In this document: piece after piece, positions 26,601-37,759 of the stretch | Numbering within the stretch: position 1 is the first letter of the stretch | Layout of the letters: each line of letters opens with the position of its first letter | From: Strigops habroptila | Taxonomy: Eukaryota; Chordata; Aves; Psittaciformes; Psittacidae | DNA length: 64,000 nt | Assembly (NCBI RefSeq): GCF_004027225.2 | Contig: NC_044277.2 | Coordinates: forward strand, 132,710,057 to 132,774,056 | Direction of reading: 5' to 3' | Position numbers and translations under genes: made by a program | The notes under the pieces: model-generated | The model's database searches: none | What the model was told of the DNA's origin: nothing | Seen by the model: only the letters and a program-made list of their open reading frames with translations

Positions 26601-29600
26601 TGAAGTACGTCAAAAACATTCACATACATTTCAGACACCTAGAAATAACCCAACCTTCTGAGAGACTGAAAGGGTTTCTGGGTGTATTAACAGATCAACA
26701 AAAGCAATAGCACTGACTGGCATAGGGCCAAGATTTTGCAGGGTATATGGCAGGAAGGTAAAGTTCCTTAATGTGATCAATTTCCTTCCCTCCTTTTTCC
26801 TTTTCATTCCTTCCTCTTCTCTCACCATAACGTTCCTCACCTCCAAGAGAATAAGCACTTAAATAATTAGATTTTTCTCCTACCCCTGAGGACTGCACCT
26901 TGAAGCAGCAGGAAAGCTCATATGTCCCTATAATCCTTACAGCTATGCCAGCAGGAATTTTTAACTAGGGTCGTTTAACCTGAAAAGGTCAAAGTAGGAA
27001 CCAGATGAAAAGCAGCCCACTGGCCATCTAGACCTGAGGGAGAATGAAGCAGGAGAAAGAAGGAGGTGAAAGAACAGGCCATCAACCTACTCTCATAAAA
27101 AAGAGGGGAAAAAAAACCCAAACCAGCCAGAGAAGTCCAGCAAGGTAGCAATTCTGGCTAACAGCATGAAAATTACTTAGATTAGAATCATGTCTTTGCC
27201 CACAAGTGAAACTTCCCAGGTTCAGATTGTATCAGTATGCTGTCTTAATTCCAATTGTGATCTTAACCAAGAAAAAAACCCAGATTATTTAGTTGCATTG
27301 CATGCAAGAACCATTCAACACATATAGTTATTGTTGGAATAAAGAAAGTTTATTACTATACCTGAGCACCCAAGTCTTGAAATTCTTTGCAAGCTTCTGG
27401 GAACACATCATATGCAATAACTGGATATCCATGTTTTAACAGGTTTTTTGCCATTGGATTTCCCATGTTACCCAGTCCAATGAATCCAACTGGGGTTTTG
27501 GAAGCCATTGCCCTAGAACACACTGATTTCAAAACAATAAATATCAATATATTGTATTTTAGAGGAATGTGTAACAATGATGAAACAAAAGCTAGTATGT
27601 TATCTGTTTTCATTGATTTAAACAACTTTACACTTGAAACAATGGAAATGTGAAACCTATTCTACATAATTTAAACCATCCCAAAATTATTTTTCTACAT
27701 ATCAAAGGTTTATGTGGGTGTTTCACAAAGTATAGTAATAATCAAACTTCAGCAACATCCCTGAAAGCTAAGGTCTGAGAAGAGCTCAAACACAGACTTC
27801 AAACATGCAGGCATGGCTGTATTTCGTTATGTGTCTAAATCCTAAACTGGATAGACAAAATCAAATTTTATATATAATTTACAGACTCCTTCCTTGCAAC
27901 TTTGGTTGCAGCCTTGGGATACAGAGCCTGTTCTCTAGAAATGGACTGAGGCTGTCACTTTATTTCATGCTGCCCCTCACAGATAATAACTAGACTCTTC
28001 TGATCCTGCACTCAGATACAAGGGGACAGTTCAAAAGTCATTGCAAATCCTTTGAGCCATGTAAATACTGAAAACTGTAACAAACTATAGTATAAACACA
28101 GTATTACGAGTCTTTACAGGAATAACTCCTGCATTCTATTTGCTGTACTAACAAGACAGAACTATAAAGCATAACCTACAATCTGTGGAAAACACTACAG
28201 TTTCAGTCAGTTTTTACAAGTAGTAGCAAGTATCAACTGCTGGACAGTAAATAGCATCGCAGGCATTTATTTACCACAATCGCCGTCTCGTTACTCCAAA
28301 CACTCCTAAGACAAGGGCAGCACAATTTGGCAGTGCTGACATTTCTTTGCCAATTCATAAAATAATTTCTCCTTTACAACAAAGGAAAAGGTTATGCAGA
28401 ATAAACACTAAGGCATGTGGCATCTAAGCAGCCAGAAAGAAGGCTAACTAACTACAGAACTACTGTAACCCTGAAGTGCACATACAGAGAATGTGCCTAA
28501 GCTGGATTGAGACTCTAAGCGGTCTCAACGCTTAGCAAAGAATCCTCCCTAGGCCAATAACACTTGATTAATCATTTTAAAGTCTTTCTGACTTCAAGCT
28601 CCTTCTCAGCCAGCAATGGTCATGCTCTTTGATCTGCAGCACTATTTTGGAAGTGCCACATTTAATAAATCAGGTTTGTTGAGAGAACTTTGGTCTGAGA
28701 CAGTTTCCACAGATGCCTGCAGCAATTACATAGCTAGAGAAGTAGCACAATTTAAAAGAAAACTGCACTGGGAAAATGCTGAGTGCAAACTGAGATAAGT
28801 CAGGAAAAGAGCACATTGCTTTTTGAAGAAGTACTAGATGTCAGATCCAGGAGACAAATGAACAAAGAGCCTAACCACCATCATCAGCCATAGTAATTAT
28901 CTTGGAGTGTTTTCTTCTCATAGTTTCTATGAGCCAGTCTTACCCAGTACATCACTTACACTACTCTAAAATTGCTCCTCTTGTTAGCCCGAAGATTCCA
29001 GCTTCCTGAAGAGGTTCAACTCCTGGTTTTCAGCATCTTTCTTGCTCCACCCCTTAGTACCAGTGGATCTTATTTACCTTGACTTCAGCAAAGCTTTCAA
29101 AACAGCCTCCTCTAATAACCCAGTAGCCAAATGTGGAAAGCATGCACTGGACTGGACTGCAAGACTACCTGATGGATGAAATATTGTCTGGACTGTCAGG
29201 TTTAAACAACAGTGATCAGCGGTTCAAAGTCTAGCAACAGCCAGTCATATGTGATGTTCCTCATGGGTCAATACTGAGAGTGCTGCTGTTTAAAAATTTC
29301 ATCAGTGACTGTGATGATGGGACATAAGCACTCTCAGCAAGATCACATGTGACACCAAACCAGTGGGAATAGCTGAAAAACTGCAGGGCAGGGCTACCAT
29401 TCAGAAAGGCTGAGGATATGGGCCTCAAGAAGTTCAACAAAGACAAATACAGTGTCCTGTACTTGGGGCAGAAGACATCATGGGAAGCTGAGGACTGGCT
29501 ACACAAGCTGCAGCTCTGCAGAATCTGTGGATTCCCCCAGAGAGCAAGTCGAGCCAGTAGTGCATCCATGCAGCAAAAGATAAATGACATAATGCGCAAC

Positions 29601-32600
29601 ATTAGCAAGGACATACCGAACAAGTCAAAGAAATTGGTGATTCCACTCTACACAGCACAATACACAAGAGATGTGGTCAAACTGCAGACAGCCCAGCAGA
29701 TATCAAGTAGTATGACCAAGGAGTTGGATAATACGGTCTATGACCAGAGGTTAAGGGAGCTGTCTGTGCTTAGCTTGTTTAAGCAAAGGCTAATTGCAGT
29801 TTTCTACTACCTACGGAGTGGGAGGAAAGAAGAGTTACAAGGCAAATGAAGCCAGATTCTTCATAGAGGTGCACAATAGGGCATGGGATGACAGCCAGAA
29901 GCTGCAGGAAGGGAAATTCCAGTTGGAAATATGAAAAGCATTGCTGATGTGGAGAAAGGTGCTGCACTACAACAGGCTGCACAGAGAAGTGGTGGAACCT
30001 CCATCCTTGGAGCAATCTTGGAGCACCCAGAGCAACCTGGTCTAGCTTTAAAGTTAGCCTTGCTTCCAAATCTCAGTCATCTTTGTGAATTCCAAGTAAC
30101 CTTATCAGAAGCATAAATCTGGCTACCGTGGCTAGGCTCACTCTTGTAGACTCTTTACTTTTATCCTGATCGCTGCTTTTCTGACACGGTCTCATGGACA
30201 TCTAACCATCAAGAAATTCTTCATCATCTCCAAAAAACTTTCTTGATACCTTTTTTTCTGTATCAGAACACCAGTAGTGATGCCTGTCACTCGCACCTAT
30301 AGCTTAGAAGACCCGACCATGATCTGCTTAAATTTGATCGATTCCTCCTTCATCGTATCTGAGATCTCAGCTACTTCAGAACATGGTCACACGGTCATCT
30401 GGGTCAACTTAATAGAAAAAATCTTGCCTTGATCTTCATGGAAATATTGAGGATTCAGAAGGACATTTTGCCCGTGCTACTCTCTGTTGCTCCTTCTTTG
30501 CATCCTGCCATACTTTTCTCTATTATGTCACCTAAGACTGCTTTGCTTTGATGACTTTCCATGGCTATCATCACATCTTACTATGAAGACATCAACTGGT
30601 AATTGGACTGCAATGACAAACCTGTTGCCAACAAGCATTTCTATTACTTCTCTAAGGCAGCTCTTCACAATGTAAATATCCATGAAACCAACTCATTCTT
30701 CTACTACAAGACCTTCCTTGAAAATCATAATTTTGCAATATCCCCACAAGGCATAGCAACAGCTAAGCTTGAACACAAGGCAACATGCTGTTGATATTAT
30801 TAGATTTGAGTCACTGTATTCTATTATGTCCCCCTTTGTCTCTCTGTTGATTTTCTCTCGTCTTAGTTCATGAATCAGGAACCATTTGCTGTCTGTGCTA
30901 ACTAGAACATATTCAAATCCACAGGAATTGGGACCTGTTAGAGAAATAATCCTATTCCTGACTCGGCTTCTGACTACTCAGTGTGGTTTAACTTTTCACA
31001 GCCTAATGTTAAATTAGCCACTTTAAAACGATATAATTTGACTAACAGCTTTGAAAAAACTCCAGATCCCCAGATACTCAAATAGAAGAAAACTGCTTTT
31101 AAGGACTGATGAAATTAGCTCACAGACATATCTAACAGAGCTGATTTCAATTAAATTTGAATCAACTGCATTTAGAATCATGGCATATTTTTTAATGACT
31201 GCTTAAGACAGTGGGGGTTTGCCAAACAGAGGATGTTTAAGAAGACATGGTTTTTCACATCTTCATATTAAATGAAACTCCACAGGTGCTATCACGGAAA
31301 GTGATGTCCAGCTTGAATATCTAGGCATGTTTACCATTTGCTACATGGCACAGGCTCGGTTTTGAAATAAATGTATAATTCAAACACCTAAGGATTGGTG
31401 TTCTGCAAAGCCACATACACGTAGGCTTAACTAATCCCATCGATCGTACAAGCATTTGCAGGAACTGTCCCTGTGGTATTGAGTCCATTTTACTTCAACC
31501 ATAAAATTTACGGTAACCCGCTGCAATCACATGGCTGGAAAAATGCCCAGTCCAGATTCAATTTCTAACAGAAGATAGAGAAGCAACAGAAGGTATTTTC
31601 AAAGTAAGCACTGATACCATGTGCAACTAATTCTCTTTCACTGGGAACAGAACCAGCAACATAGGTTAATCTATAGATCAAGTTAATAGAGAGCAAAACC
31701 AGCTACAGCTACAATGACTCCAAAGAATTCGGGCTTTCCCCAGGACATTCTTCATTATTTTCTTGAGGGAACATGTGCTCACCGAGCCCCATGACTATGG
31801 AGACTCCACTGATGAGGAGGATCAACTTATGACCCTCTTGCCATGTTGGGGGCTTACAGACAATACAGATTAAAATGTTTTGCTTTGAAAAGTCAGCCTA
31901 CAATAGAAACACTTGATCTGATCTACAATTTCACAAGAATTTAACCTTAAAAATAGTTTGATTAAAAAATCAGCAAGCATTTATGAATCTCTGAATGCCT
32001 CTTCTTGAATAGAACACATCCATTAAGAGAGTAAACTCAGAAATGCAGAGTTTGCAATCTTCACCATAGAGTACCTGGCCTGTCAATGACCTAAAACTTA
32101 AAACTTCTGTTTTCAAGCCTCTATATAAAGGTACTGAAAACAATTCTCTTTTTAACCTGAACGATTACAGTTACAAGTTTAGACAATTTCAGATGTTTAC
32201 ATTTCATTTTACACTGTCTCCCAACCTAATGACTCTTACAGTTCTGAGAAGGAATTTCAGCTCCAGTGGTGCCTTGAATTCACTGCAAATACCACACTGC
32301 ACAGTCACTACAATATGCACTGCAGAGGAAATCTCTTCGTATTCAAACAAAATGGAACTAATAGCTGGATAGGACCACAGACAGTAGAGCTGGAGAAGGT
32401 CCAGTATGCTTGTACTCTGAGGGAAAGCACAGCCTAAGTGGCTGAGAACAGGACTGAGAAACCAGCAACTCTCAAATTGTAATCTCAACTATATTACTTA
32501 CTTTTTGGCTTTATAAAATCTATTCTGAACCATGTTCTCCAAAATTTCTAGCTCTTGGGTTGGAATCCCTAGCTCTGCAGTCAAATGAAACCAATAAATC

Positions 32601-35600
32601 TGGCACAATAGAGAATAGCCCACATATTCCTGTCCCATATGAATTTCCTAATCAAAGTGGTTGCATTAATATTCTTGATCTCTCTGGATCAATCAAACTT
32701 GAGTTCTTTCCCAGCCCAGTCGGTGAGATGTAACAGGAGCATGGGAAGATGCCCAGAGGAAGCTCAACTACTTAAGTCGCTGGTTTTGCTCGGGAAGTAC
32801 AGTTGCATATGAAGTAATTTAACAAGGAGAGGGAAACAATTCAATATAAGCCACCAAACAAGGATTTTGCCACTGATTTAGCATTGTAAGTCTAGTACAA
32901 GAGAAGACACGATCCCTTTTCTCCTTCCTGTTTTGAAAAAAGAGATCAGAGAGAGCTTCTGTATTTTGTGCAGACTTCTCTATGGATACTCACAAAACCT
33001 CTACTGATCTAGATCCTGGAGGAAACTAGATGGAGAAACATAGAAGTTAAGAGAGGCCAGCTGTACACAGGCAGAATGAGGTCTTTCTGCTCCTAGCAGC
33101 TTTGCCAATGGAATTTAAATTGCCCCAGGGTCATTGGCTTTTAAACGTTATGCAATAATTTTGAGAACTGCACTCTGCCAAGATTATAATTTAAGGAGAT
33201 TGTCTGATTCAAAATTTGGCCATCTTTACACTGAAAACATCCAATTTACTTTTCCTTGCCTCTGTAAAGGTCTACTGATGAAAACCAGACATGCTATCTT
33301 GCAACAGTCAGAGTCTTCTTACCTCATTTTTCTTATCTGCAGCTATACCTCATTAAATGTTTCCGAATACATTAAGGACAAAAACATGTAGGAAGTACTT
33401 TTTGTATAAAAGAGTATCAAGTGTACACTTGATCCCTCAATTTAGTAATGTGCTCGACTTCTTTCATGGTAGGTCTTTCTGTCATAATCCTTGCTTTGTA
33501 ATTAATGCTTCTGTGCAACAGAGCATGAAATCATTTGACAGTTCGAACACAGCTCCTGCATCAACAAAAGTAGTATTTAACTATTAACTGAATGGGTCCC
33601 TACTATTCATTCAAAATTACTTGTAGAGACATTTTCTTTCTCTAGCAGGGTACTGTCTTCTCTGATGAACAGCTCCCTAAGTTGATAAATCTTCATTCAC
33701 CAGAAAATCTTCCTTTCTCAGCCATGATACCTCATTAACCCCCACTTTATCCCCCCTAGTAGTGCCCAGGAAGGATTTCTCCACATCCATCAAAAATGTA
33801 TTTCCAAGTAAGGTCATATACATCCTCTGAATGAAGCACCTTCGCCAGTGACTGCCAGCTGCAGATCATAAGAATACGAAGTCTCTATCCAACTTGCTAA
33901 TACAGAACATACACACTCTAGATGCTCCTCCAAAATCTGCACTCTGTTATTTTCCTCCTTGACGATTTAACAGTCTCTGGTGTAAACATACAGAAGAAAC
34001 AAACCATCATGGTCTGCACCAGCTGCAAAGAGCAACTGACAAGTAACTGAGGAGCATTCATAAGTGAATGGAGACAGTGTGCTCACTAACCAAGCTGTGG
34101 TGTTGGACAGCTCTCGGATCCAGCAGAGTTCTTTCACTAGGATGGCGTTTCACTCAGAATGACAGGTGAAGAAATCACTGCTCAAAAGACAACTTGCAGG
34201 CTATTCGAAACTAAAGAATAGGATGGCAAGCCTAATAAGCGCATTAGAGATGGGGAAACCTCGACATATAACTAAGCAGTAGAGCTTAGCAGTTAAGAAG
34301 GCTTAATGCTTAGACCTTCATCCCATGAACACTTTTCAGAGCCAACAGGACTTTCAGCACAGTCACTACTGACTAAGCCAGAGGTTCAATGCTGTGGGTG
34401 AAATTCTGTTCTATGCAAGTTTCTTGGGAAAGTCACAATTTCTCCTTAGACTTAGTCACATTTTCCCGCTCAGGTCTTCAGGCAAATGCAAACAGTATTT
34501 TTCAACTTTAAGGGCCAGTGTAGTGCTTTTGGTTGCTCCTCACACCTGCGCTTACCACCAAAACCCAAAATCTCTTCCAACTTCTCTACATTAAACATGA
34601 CCATTGGGACAATGACAAAGACAGTGGATTTCAAAGCTCTTACAGAAAATTACAACAGCTACCATGCACTGAAAGTTCAAAATACATTGAAAGCTACTGC
34701 TTCCAACTGTGGTATCACAGAAGGTACTAAATACACAAACGGCTCTCCTGTATTTAACTTTACTAGCATGTGATCAATACACTTGCTGCACCTGAGCTAT
34801 TACTTAGCACACCACCAGAGCTGCAACTGCAAAAAAAAAAAAAATCATGCATTGATGAAAAAGAGACAGTCAAGCAAAAATTACACTGAAAGCTAATTTC
34901 AAAATTGTCAAACACTTTTCATTGATCAGTTTAAATGAGGTTCAAAGGGGAATTACAAATGTTTAAAAGTTACTTAAAAGTAATTGAGTAATTCTTGAAA
35001 CACTTTGTTAAGTGTCAGGATTTCAGAACCATATACCATTAAAAATATATATTTCTTCCTCTTTCCTACTTGAAAAACTTTCACTTATTTGTTGTGGAGC
35101 CTAACTATACAGTGACACACACGAGCCACAGGCTGCTATCAAAATGATATTGGAAAGACTACTAAAAGTATATTTTCAATCATTTACTTCAGCAATGGAA
35201 ACAGTACCCGGAAACAAAAGTGTGATTTTCAGGACTCTGAAAAGGCAAAACGTCTAGGTCCAGTTCTGCAAACATATTCTTCCTTCACTTACACTGACAG
35301 GACATTTAAAGGTGATTGCTCCGTCCACTGCCTGCGAACCAACCATATGTGCAAGTGACTGCCTGCGGAGCTGGAACACGAGGAAGTGCTATTGGATTTA
35401 CCTTCAATTTAAGGGCAATAATCATATACAATGATCGAGAGGGTCGAACAGCCCAAATTTAGGTAACAGGTACTGCCAACACGTCACTGATGCTACAGGA
35501 ACTACTCGTGGGCTCTGATAATTTCCAGGCATGCTATTTTAAGTAAATGAATGAAAGCATTTATTGAGCTGAGCCACTCCGAAGCTTCAGCACGGCCTCA

Positions 35601-35969
35601 AATAACGCGGCAGCGGGAGCCGCTTCGCGGGAGCGCGCCGGGCCACCGACAACCCCCCGCGCTGCCCCGGGGGGACCCTCCCCGGGGGTGCTGCACGGCC
35701 AGGCGGCTCCGGGGCCCGCCAGGCGCGGGGCCGGCCGCTGCACCGGGCCCGTGGGTGCGGAGGGCCCATGGGCGCCAAGGGCAGCGCGGCGGCAGCGCTC
35801 CCCGGCCGAGTCCCCGGGAAGGCCCGGCCTTTCCCCGCCTGGCAACGACCGCCCGGCGGTCAGAGCGGAGCCGCTGGTGCCGAGGGGAGGGGTCCTTACC
35901 CATCGCCGCGACCCGCCTGTGCCAGCGCCACCAGCCCGCAGGTCCCCCGAGCACCACAGCCGCGGCCAT
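20513..35969 (-). CDS. HIBADH: 3-hydroxyisobutyrate dehydrogenase, mitochondrial (5' part, exons 1-4, 3' incomplete)
   Basis: The enzyme oxidises 3-hydroxyisobutyrate to methylmalonate semialdehyde with NAD+ in valine degradation, in the mitochondrial matrix. Four exons on the minus strand (35969-35900, 27522-27362, 23076-22967, 20634-20513) total 463 nt and join in frame with GT/AG ends to give 154 residues plus one base. Seen: an Arg-rich presequence without acidic residues (about 1-33), the family signature FIGLGNMGNPMAKNL with the Rossmann GxGxxG loop (about 37-51), the ITMLP strand, DSSTIDP, and the substrate-binding MDAPVSGG motif ending the last exon present. The human protein is about 336 residues, so roughly the C-terminal 180, including the catalytic Lys region (family GQAAKxxNN), are missing. 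I looked for exons 5-8 on the minus strand left of 20513 and found none. Identity is very secure; the gene is cut by the window edge, not evidently broken. Confidence 0.96.
20635..22966 (-). other. HIBADH: HIBADH intron 3
   Basis: This 2.3-kb intron has a GTAAGA donor at 22966 and an AG acceptor at 20635. Apart from a 16-bp tandem duplication at 20783-20814, nothing notable was seen. Confidence 0.9.
20783..20814. repeat. Tandem 16-bp duplication
   Basis: GCTCAGTATGTATACT (20783-20798) is followed at once by GCTGAGTATGTATACT (20799-20814), one base different. It lies about 150 bp from exon 4, in intron 3. Confidence 0.85.
22967..23076 (-). CDS. HIBADH: HIBADH exon 3
   Basis: This 110-nt exon begins after an acceptor AG at 23078-23077 preceded by a pyrimidine-rich tract, and ends at a GTAAGA donor (22966-22961). 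Translation gives VTDSPADVAERADRIITM followed by LPSSPNAKEVYTGANGILK, with the last Lys codon completed in exon 4. The D-x-x-ITMLP segment is the conserved strand near the nucleotide site. The reading frame is open only across the exon, and the phase (0 in, 2 out) fits both neighbours. Confidence 0.94.
23077..27361 (-). other. HIBADH: HIBADH intron 2
   Basis: This 4.3-kb AT-rich intron lies between exons 2 and 3. No repeat of a family I recognise and no gene was seen. ORFs such as those around 25.3-25.9 kb lack recognisable motifs. Confidence 0.9.
27362..27522 (-). CDS. HIBADH: HIBADH exon 2 (NAD-binding Rossmann core)
   Basis: This 161-nt exon runs from the acceptor AG at 27524-27523 to the donor GT at 27361-27360. 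It encodes VCSRAMASKTPVGFIGLG and continues NMGNPMAKNLLKHGYPVIAYDVFPEACKEFQDLGAQ in shorter runs. The glycine-rich GFIGLGNMG loop binds NAD+, and the NPMAKNL that follows completes the 3-hydroxyisobutyrate dehydrogenase signature. It enters in phase 1 and ends in phase 0 after Gln. An internal Met (MASKTP) could in principle start a leaderless form, but the exon 1 splice is well supported. Confidence 0.95.
27523..35899 (-). other. HIBADH: HIBADH intron 1
   Basis: This 8.4-kb intron runs from a GTAAG donor at 35899 to the acceptor before exon 2. It contains a degenerate CR1 copy with reverse-transcriptase remnants (29063-30092). The stretch from about 30.1 to 35.5 kb has no recognised feature; GC content rises abruptly near 35.58 kb where the promoter CpG island starts. 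Confidence 0.9.
29063..30092 (+). mobile_element. CR1 LINE fragment with reverse-transcriptase remnants
   Basis: It begins within the RT domain: the first codons read VDLIYLDFSKAFKTA, close to the CR1 RT motif. Farther on, a 143-codon frame (29418-29849) contains LKKFNKDKYSVLYLG and YDQRLRELSVLSLFKQRLIA, the usual C-terminal RT/connection segment. The 3' part (GAGAAGTGGTGGAACCTCCA, AGCAACCTGGTCTAG) is CR1 untranslated tail. Frameshifts, an internal deletion and premature stops show it is dead. It lies in HIBADH intron 1, antisense to the gene. Confidence 0.88.
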
Positions 35970-36500
35970 GCTGCGCACCGCGCCGAGTGACCTCCGGCCA
36001 GCGCCACCCGCCCCGGCACCTCCCCGCCCGCCGCCGCCGCCGCCCGCCACCGCCAGCGCGCTGTGAGCGGCAGCTGCCGCAGCCAACCACAGGCGTCCCT
36101 TGGCGGAGACAAGCCAATGGGAGCACAAAGCCGTCTCCCCGCGGCCGGCCGGCCCCGCCCGCCGCCCCGTGATGGAGGGGGCCGGCCTCCCTCGCCACTC
36201 CCGGAGCGCGGAGCGGGGCGGGGCGGGGGCCGGGCAGGCGCTGGGGCTGCTCATTGGGGCGGCGGGGCGGTGGGGAGCTGCGTCCCGCTGCCTGCGGCGC
36301 CCCCGGGGGGTGTTTCCTTCCAGCCCTCCTCGGCTGCGCCTGCCCAGTACGGCCTCCCGTTCCTGTGTCGCCGCTGAGGAGGACGCCTGGCTGAGGGCAG
36401 AGAGAGTCGGGTGTTTGGCGGCGGCGGTGGTTTGTGGTGCGACACTGTGGGGAGCGCGGCCCCGGCAGTGTGTCGTAAACCGCGCCGAGGGAAAAGGCCG
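35590..36500 (-). promoter_or_regulatory. HIBADH: HIBADH CpG-island promoter
   Basis: About 0.9 kb of very GC- and CpG-rich DNA covers coding exon 1 and its upstream side, contrasting sharply with AT-rich flanks. Seen: GC boxes in the run at 36213-36229, a CCAAT box read on the minus strand at 36257-36253, and another in the opposite orientation at 36114-36118. No TATA box is evident, as is usual for housekeeping metabolic genes. The transcription start is probably within about 150 bp upstream of the ATG at 35969, but cannot be fixed by eye. Many long ORFs here are only an effect of the low stop-codon density in GC-rich DNA. Confidence 0.8.
35900..35969 (-). CDS. HIBADH: HIBADH exon 1, coding part (mitochondrial presequence)
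   Basis: The coding part begins at the ATG at 35969-35967 (minus strand), context GCGGCCATG read on the plus strand as its complement, and encodes 23 codons starting MAAAVVLGGPAGWWRWHRRV plus one extra base. The donor is GTAAG at 35899-35895. The single leftover G joins TG from exon 2 to make Val24. Two Trp and several Arg with no Asp/Glu fit an amphipathic mitochondrial targeting peptide. The start was chosen because it is the first in-frame ATG in the CpG island and splices in the right phase. The leader is about seven residues shorter than the human one as I recall it. Confidence 0.88.
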
Positions 36501-36565
36501 CCTCGCACTGCTTTTGCCGAGTCAGATAGCAAATAGGCTTTGGAGCTTGTGACTGGGTTCGTCGT

Positions 36566-37759
36566 TGTGGTGGGTTGACCCTGGCTGGACTCCTGGTGCC
36601 CATCAAAGCTGCTCTCACAGGACAGGGGAGAGAAAATACAACGAAAGGCTCGTGTGTCAGGAGAAGGAAAGGGAGAGATCATCCAGCATTTACCATCATG
36701 GGCGAAAGAGACTCGACTTGGGGGAAAAAATTAATTTATTACCATACAAATCTCAAAGTAGGATAATGAGAAATAAGTCTTAAAACACCTTCCCCTCACA
36801 CAACCCCCACCCCCCCACCTCTTCCTTCCTCCCGGGCTCAACTTTACTCCCAATTTTCTCTACCTCGCCCCACAGGGCAGAACAGGGGGATGGAGAGTGG
36901 AGGTTTCAGTCAGCTCATCGCACATTTTCGCTGCCGCTCCTTCCTCCTCAGGGGACGACTCCTCACACTCTTTTCCTGCCCCAGCGTGGGGTCCCTCCCA
37001 CAGGAGACAGTCCTCCCTGAAATTCTGCAGCAGTGGGGTCCTTCCCACAGGCTGCATTCTTCACAAACTATTCCAGCATGGATCCCTTCCATGGGTGCAG
37101 TCCTTCAGGAACAGACTGCTCCAGCGTGGGTCCCTTCCACGGGGTGCAGCCCTTCAGGAACAGACTGCTCCAGCGTGGGTCCCTTCCATGGGTGCAGTCC
37201 TTCAGGCACAGACTGCTCCTGCGTGGGTCCCTTCCATGGGTGCATCCTTCAGGAACAGACTTCTCCAGTGCGGGTCCCCTGCAGGGTGAGAGGTCCTGCC
37301 AGGAGCCTGCTCGAGAGCTTGCTTCCCACAGGGTCACAGCCTCCTTCGGGCATCTCCACAGGTAGATATTTGCTCCTCATAGACCTCCATGGGCTGCAGG
37401 GGCACAGCCTACCTCACCATGGGGTGCACCACAGGCTGCAGGGGAATCTCTGCTCCAGCACCTGGAGCACCTTCTCCCCTTCACTCTTCAGTGCCCCTGG
37501 TGCCTGCAGAGTTCTTTCTCTCACATACTGTCACTCCTCTCTCCATTTGCAATTGCCATTGCACAGGTTTTTTTCCCTTTCTTAAATGTGTTATCCCAGA
37601 GGCACTACCACCGTCACTGATGGGCAGTGGGTCTGTCTTGAAGCCGGCTGGCATTGGCTCTAGAGGACAGAGAGGAAGCTTTTAGCAGCCTCTCACAGAT
37701 GCCATCACTGTAGCCCCCACCCTCCCACTACCAAAGCCTTGCCACATGAACCCAGTACA
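36566..37759 (-). mobile_element. Solo LTR of an avian endogenous retrovirus (about 1.2 kb), upstream of HIBADH
   Basis: The element starts TGTGGTGGGTTGACC and ends CCCAGTACA on the plus strand (TG...CA ends). It is flanked by a 5-bp target duplication GTCGT (36561-36565) / GTTGT (37760-37764), differing by one CpG-to-TpG change. I recognise it as a CpG-rich LTR type common in birds, with internal 48-bp repeats. Direction is inferred from an AATAAA signal on the minus strand (plus 36740-36735, within TTAATTTATT), near the 3' side of the minus-oriented LTR, and an AT-rich TATA-like patch near 37.58 kb. No internal gag/pol sequence was seen, so it is a solo LTR formed by recombination. A 5-bp duplication suggests an ERVL-like integrase, but the family assignment is from memory. 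Confidence 0.85.
37071..37280. repeat. Minisatellite inside the LTR, about 4.4 units of 47-49 bp
   Basis: Four consecutive units (37071-37118, 37119-37167, 37168-37215, 37216-37262) each follow the pattern CTCCAGCGTGGGTCCCTTCC, then a CA(C/T)GGGGTGCAG core, then TCCTTCAGGAACAGACTG. A degenerate fifth begins at 37263. Units differ by single substitutions and 1-bp indels. Related, more divergent copies of the CTCCAGCGTGGG motif occur on both sides. The tandem array is part of the LTR type, and copy number is likely variable. Confidence 0.85.

Noticed and set aside
29418..29849. 143-codon ORF as a possible host gene
   Set aside because: Sequence such as FNKDKYSVLYLG and LRELSVLSLFKQRL marks it as decayed CR1 reverse transcriptase.
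35551..36682. Cluster of long overlapping ORFs (up to 240 codons) on both strands around the HIBADH island
   Set aside because: They overlap in many frames with low-complexity Pro/Ala/Arg/Gly content. GC-rich DNA has few stop codons. Only the 70-nt exon 1 segment splices sensibly.
37071..37262. Regular 48-bp repeats that superficially resemble a CRISPR array
   Set aside because: Units are directly tandem with no unique spacers, lie in an avian LTR, and the genome is vertebrate.
36890..37585. 231-codon plus-strand ORF and its neighbours
   Set aside because: It is a translation through the LTR and its minisatellite, on the strand opposite the inferred LTR direction, and resembles no retroviral protein.
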